NCBI GenBank assembly: GCA_900754745.1
Contig: CAAEEB010000029.1
Span: 1-8,425 of the forward strand
Direction of reading: 5' to 3'
Origin: an uncultured Collinsella sp.
Lineage (GTDB): Bacteria > Actinomycetota > Coriobacteriia > Coriobacteriales > Coriobacteriaceae
DNA: 8,425 bases
The notes beneath the pieces are model-generated. The model had not been told where the DNA came from and did no database searches. It worked only from the letters and a program-made list of their open reading frames with translations. A program made the position numbers and the translations under genes. Below, piece after piece: positions 7,280 through 8,425 of this stretch. Each line of letters opens with the position of its first letter. Positions within the stretch are counted from its first letter, which is position 1.

Positions 7280-8221
7280 GTGCCGGCGAATAAGGAACAT
7301 ACCGAAGCTACTCCCTCGTCGCTCGCCGTGGCGGCGGGGGAGTATCTCGATTACCTCGCGGTCGAGCGGGGCTTGGCGCGCAACACGATTGCGGCCTATC
7401 GTCGTGACCTGACGACGTACTGCGCCTATCTGGAGCGGGCTGACATTGCGTCTTTTGAAGAGGTGACCCGTCAGGTCGTGGAGGACTTTGTTGCCGATCG
7501 CCGCGACGGAGGTTATTCCGACGCCTCGGTGGAGCGCGCGCTTGCTGCCGTGAAGGGTCTGCATGCCTTTTTGGTGCGCGATGGGGCCGTGGCCCAAAAC
7601 CCGACGGCGGCGTTGCGCCTGCCCAAAAAGGCAGATCGCCTGCCGGAATACCTTTCGGTGGAGGATGTCTCGGCACTGCTCGATCAAGACTTTCCCGAGG
7701 GCGAGATGGGGCTGCGCGATCATGCCATCTTGGAAGTGCTCTACGGATGCGGTTTGCGTGTGAGTGAGCTGGTTGGGCTCGATGTGGGCGATATCCATAT
7801 TGATGACGGGTTTGTCCTGGTGCGCGGTAAGGGCTCCAAGGAGCGTCTGACCCCGTTGGTGGGAAGCGCGGCTCGCGCCTTGACACACTATATAGGTGAC
7901 GGGCGCACTCTCCTGGCCGCGCATGCTCACGGGACGGAGACCTCGGCGGTCTTTTTAAATAAGAACGGACGTCGCCTGTCGCGCCAGGCCGTGCATGCGA
8001 TATGCGAGCGGTATGGGCGCCAGGTGGGGCTGGTTGGGCTCCATCCCCACACCCTGCGCCACTCCTTTGCCACCCACATGCTCGCGGGCGGTGCCGACCT
8101 GCGTGTGCTACAGGAGATTTTGGGCCATGCCGATATTTCGACCACGCAGGTCTACACGCATGTCGACCGCACGCAACTGACCGAGGTCTATCTGGCGGCG
8201 CATCCGCTGGCGCATCGTTAA
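7280..8221 (+). CDS. xerD: site-specific tyrosine recombinase XerD
   Basis: This 313-residue tyrosine recombinase (E. coli XerD has 298) has an N-terminal SAM-like core-binding domain (about 17-105) and a catalytic domain (about 120-305). All six catalytic residues are present: Arg160 (CGLRVSEL), Lys184 (GKGSKER), His257 and Arg260 (HPHTLRHSF), His283 (LGHADISTT) and the nucleophile Tyr292 (QVYTHV). Their spacing equals that of E. coli XerD. The usual role is resolution of chromosome dimers at dif together with XerC and FtsK. The GTG start at 7280 lies 2 bp after the pyrG stop and has almost no spacer for its own ribosome binding site, so coupling to pyrG is likely; an internal GTG near 7328 is a less likely alternative. 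A pyrG-xerD neighbourhood is also known in mycobacteria, supporting the housekeeping XerD over a phage integrase. Its last 24 codons are repeated in inverted orientation at 8354-8425. Confidence 0.93.
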   Translation: MPANKEHTEATPSSLAVAAGEYLDYLAVERGLARNTIAAYRRDLTTYCAYLERADIASFEEVTRQVVEDFVADRRDGGYSDASVERALAAVKGLHAFLVRDGAVAQNPTAALRLPKKADRLPEYLSVEDVSALLDQDFPEGEMGLRDHAILEVLYGCGLRVSELVGLDVGDIHIDDGFVLVRGKGSKERLTPLVGSAARALTHYIGDGRTLLAAHAHGTETSAVFLNKNGRRLSRQAVHAICERYGRQVGLVGLHPHTLRHSFATHMLAGGADLRVLQEILGHADISTTQVYTHVDRTQLTEVYLAAHPLAHR

Positions 8222-8254
8222 CACATCGCTGGCCTGCATATTTATAGGTATTTG

Positions 8255-8318
8255 GGGACGGGCCACAGATTGCTGCGGCGTGCTTTTGCGCGCGCATGGG
8301 CAATCTGGGGCCCGTCCC
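8255..8318. terminator. GC-rich hairpin between convergent xer ends; bidirectional terminator or REPIN-like element
   Basis: GGGACGGGCC (8255-8264) plus CAGATTGC (8266-8273) pairs with GCAATCTG (8300-8307) plus GGCCCGTCCC (8309-8318), giving 18 pairs with one A/G mismatch. The tip has GCGTGC (8278-8283) and GCGCGC (8288-8293) around TTTT. No proper T-run follows on either strand, only AT-rich flanks. Its position between two facing genes suits a two-way transcription stop. The GGGGACGGGCC start, with two such ends in inverted order, also resembles REP doublets (REPINs) or small IS200-like MITEs. Confidence 0.65.
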
Positions 8319-8353
8319 ATTTAATATTTATAAATATGCAGGTCAGCGAGGTG

Positions 8354-8425
8354 CTAGCGATGTGCCAGCGGATGCGCCGCCAGATAGACCTCGGTCAGTT
8401 GCGTGCGGTCGACATGCGTGTAGAC
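8354..8425 (-). CDS. C-terminal end of a second, convergent XerD-like tyrosine recombinase (partial)
   Basis: On the minus strand, 8425 down to 8354 reads 23 codons and a TAG stop. The residues VYTHVDRTQLTEVYLAAHPL and the final AHR are identical to residues 291-313 of the xerD product, including the tyrosine nucleophile. Three bases differ, all silent: Ala GCG/GCA, Arg CGT/CGC and stop TAA/TAG. The gene continues beyond the window, so it may be a full paralogue, a diverged recombinase sharing only this tail, or a fragment. Purely silent changes fit a functional copy or recent gene conversion, but 24 codons are too few to be sure. Confidence 0.7.
   Translation of the reverse strand, partial: VYTHVDRTQLTEVYLAAHPLAHR

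Larger units (their letters stand above)
8150..8425. repeat. large imperfect inverted repeat containing two convergent xer gene ends
   Basis: Positions 8150-8246 and the reverse complement of 8329-8425 align without gaps over 97 bases with 5 mismatches (plus-strand positions 8212, 8218, 8221, 8225, 8232). The first 62 bases are identical. The arms cover the last 24 codons of xerD including Tyr292, the stop codon and 25 bases beyond. Inside them, short AT-rich segments that do not match (8247-8254 and 8319-8328) flank the hairpin at 8255-8318. The outer arm reaches the window edge, so its true length is unknown. Confidence 0.92.

Noticed and set aside
8150..8425. The palindrome as a pure fold-back assembly or amplification artefact
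   Set aside because: An artefact would give perfect arms. Here there are 5 substitutions, unmatched segments on both sides of the centre, and purely silent coding changes. It is not fully excluded without long reads.
8150..8425. Integration site (attL/attR) of a mobile element at the 3' end of xerD
   Set aside because: Integration by such elements duplicates the gene end in direct orientation, whereas this copy is inverted.

Overview
The window reads as a stretch of chromosome from a G+C-rich, anaerobic or fermentative Gram-positive bacterium, most likely an actinobacterium of the Coriobacteriia (Collinsella-like). This rests on three things: codons that strongly prefer G or C in third position, an arginine deiminase cluster that uses a YfcC-type carrier, and a pyrG-xerD pair of the kind known from actinobacteria. 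The taxonomic call is an inference. All complete genes lie on the plus strand.

Layout. Positions 1-2811 hold an arginine-fermentation cluster: the last 27 codons of arginine deiminase (arcA), a complete catabolic ornithine carbamoyltransferase (arcB/argF), and a YfcC-family carrier that probably exchanges arginine for ornithine. Stem-loops separate the cistrons and could give each gene a different mRNA level. No carbamate kinase (arcC), the ATP-yielding last step, lies in the window. Positions 2812-3367 have no convincing gene. The first half is packed with stem-loops, including two terminators and a perfect 27-nt palindrome. The second half is featureless until a TATAAT box preceded by a G-quadruplex-type G-run array. 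Positions 3368-4849 encode a UPF0371/DUF1846 protein of unknown function with a P-loop-like GPGSGK motif, closed by a terminator. Positions 5099-5437 encode a small winged-helix-like protein behind a long structured leader. Positions 5616-8221 are a tight pair: pyrG (CTP synthase) and xerD (tyrosine recombinase), 2 bp apart.

The most unusual feature is at the right edge. The last 72 bases, read on the minus strand, encode the same 23 C-terminal residues as xerD, including the catalytic tyrosine and a stop codon. The two gene ends face each other as 97-bp inverted arms with only 5 mismatches, around a separate GC-rich hairpin with the look of a REPIN or MITE. The window therefore ends inside a second, convergent xer gene or a fragment of one. 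Imperfections in the palindrome argue against a simple fold-back assembly artefact, but do not exclude one.

Smaller items of interest are an 11-codon upstream ORF that ends in the pyrG ribosome binding site, a 20-bp-spaced direct repeat upstream of the winged-helix gene, and alternative RNA pairings downstream of yfcC.
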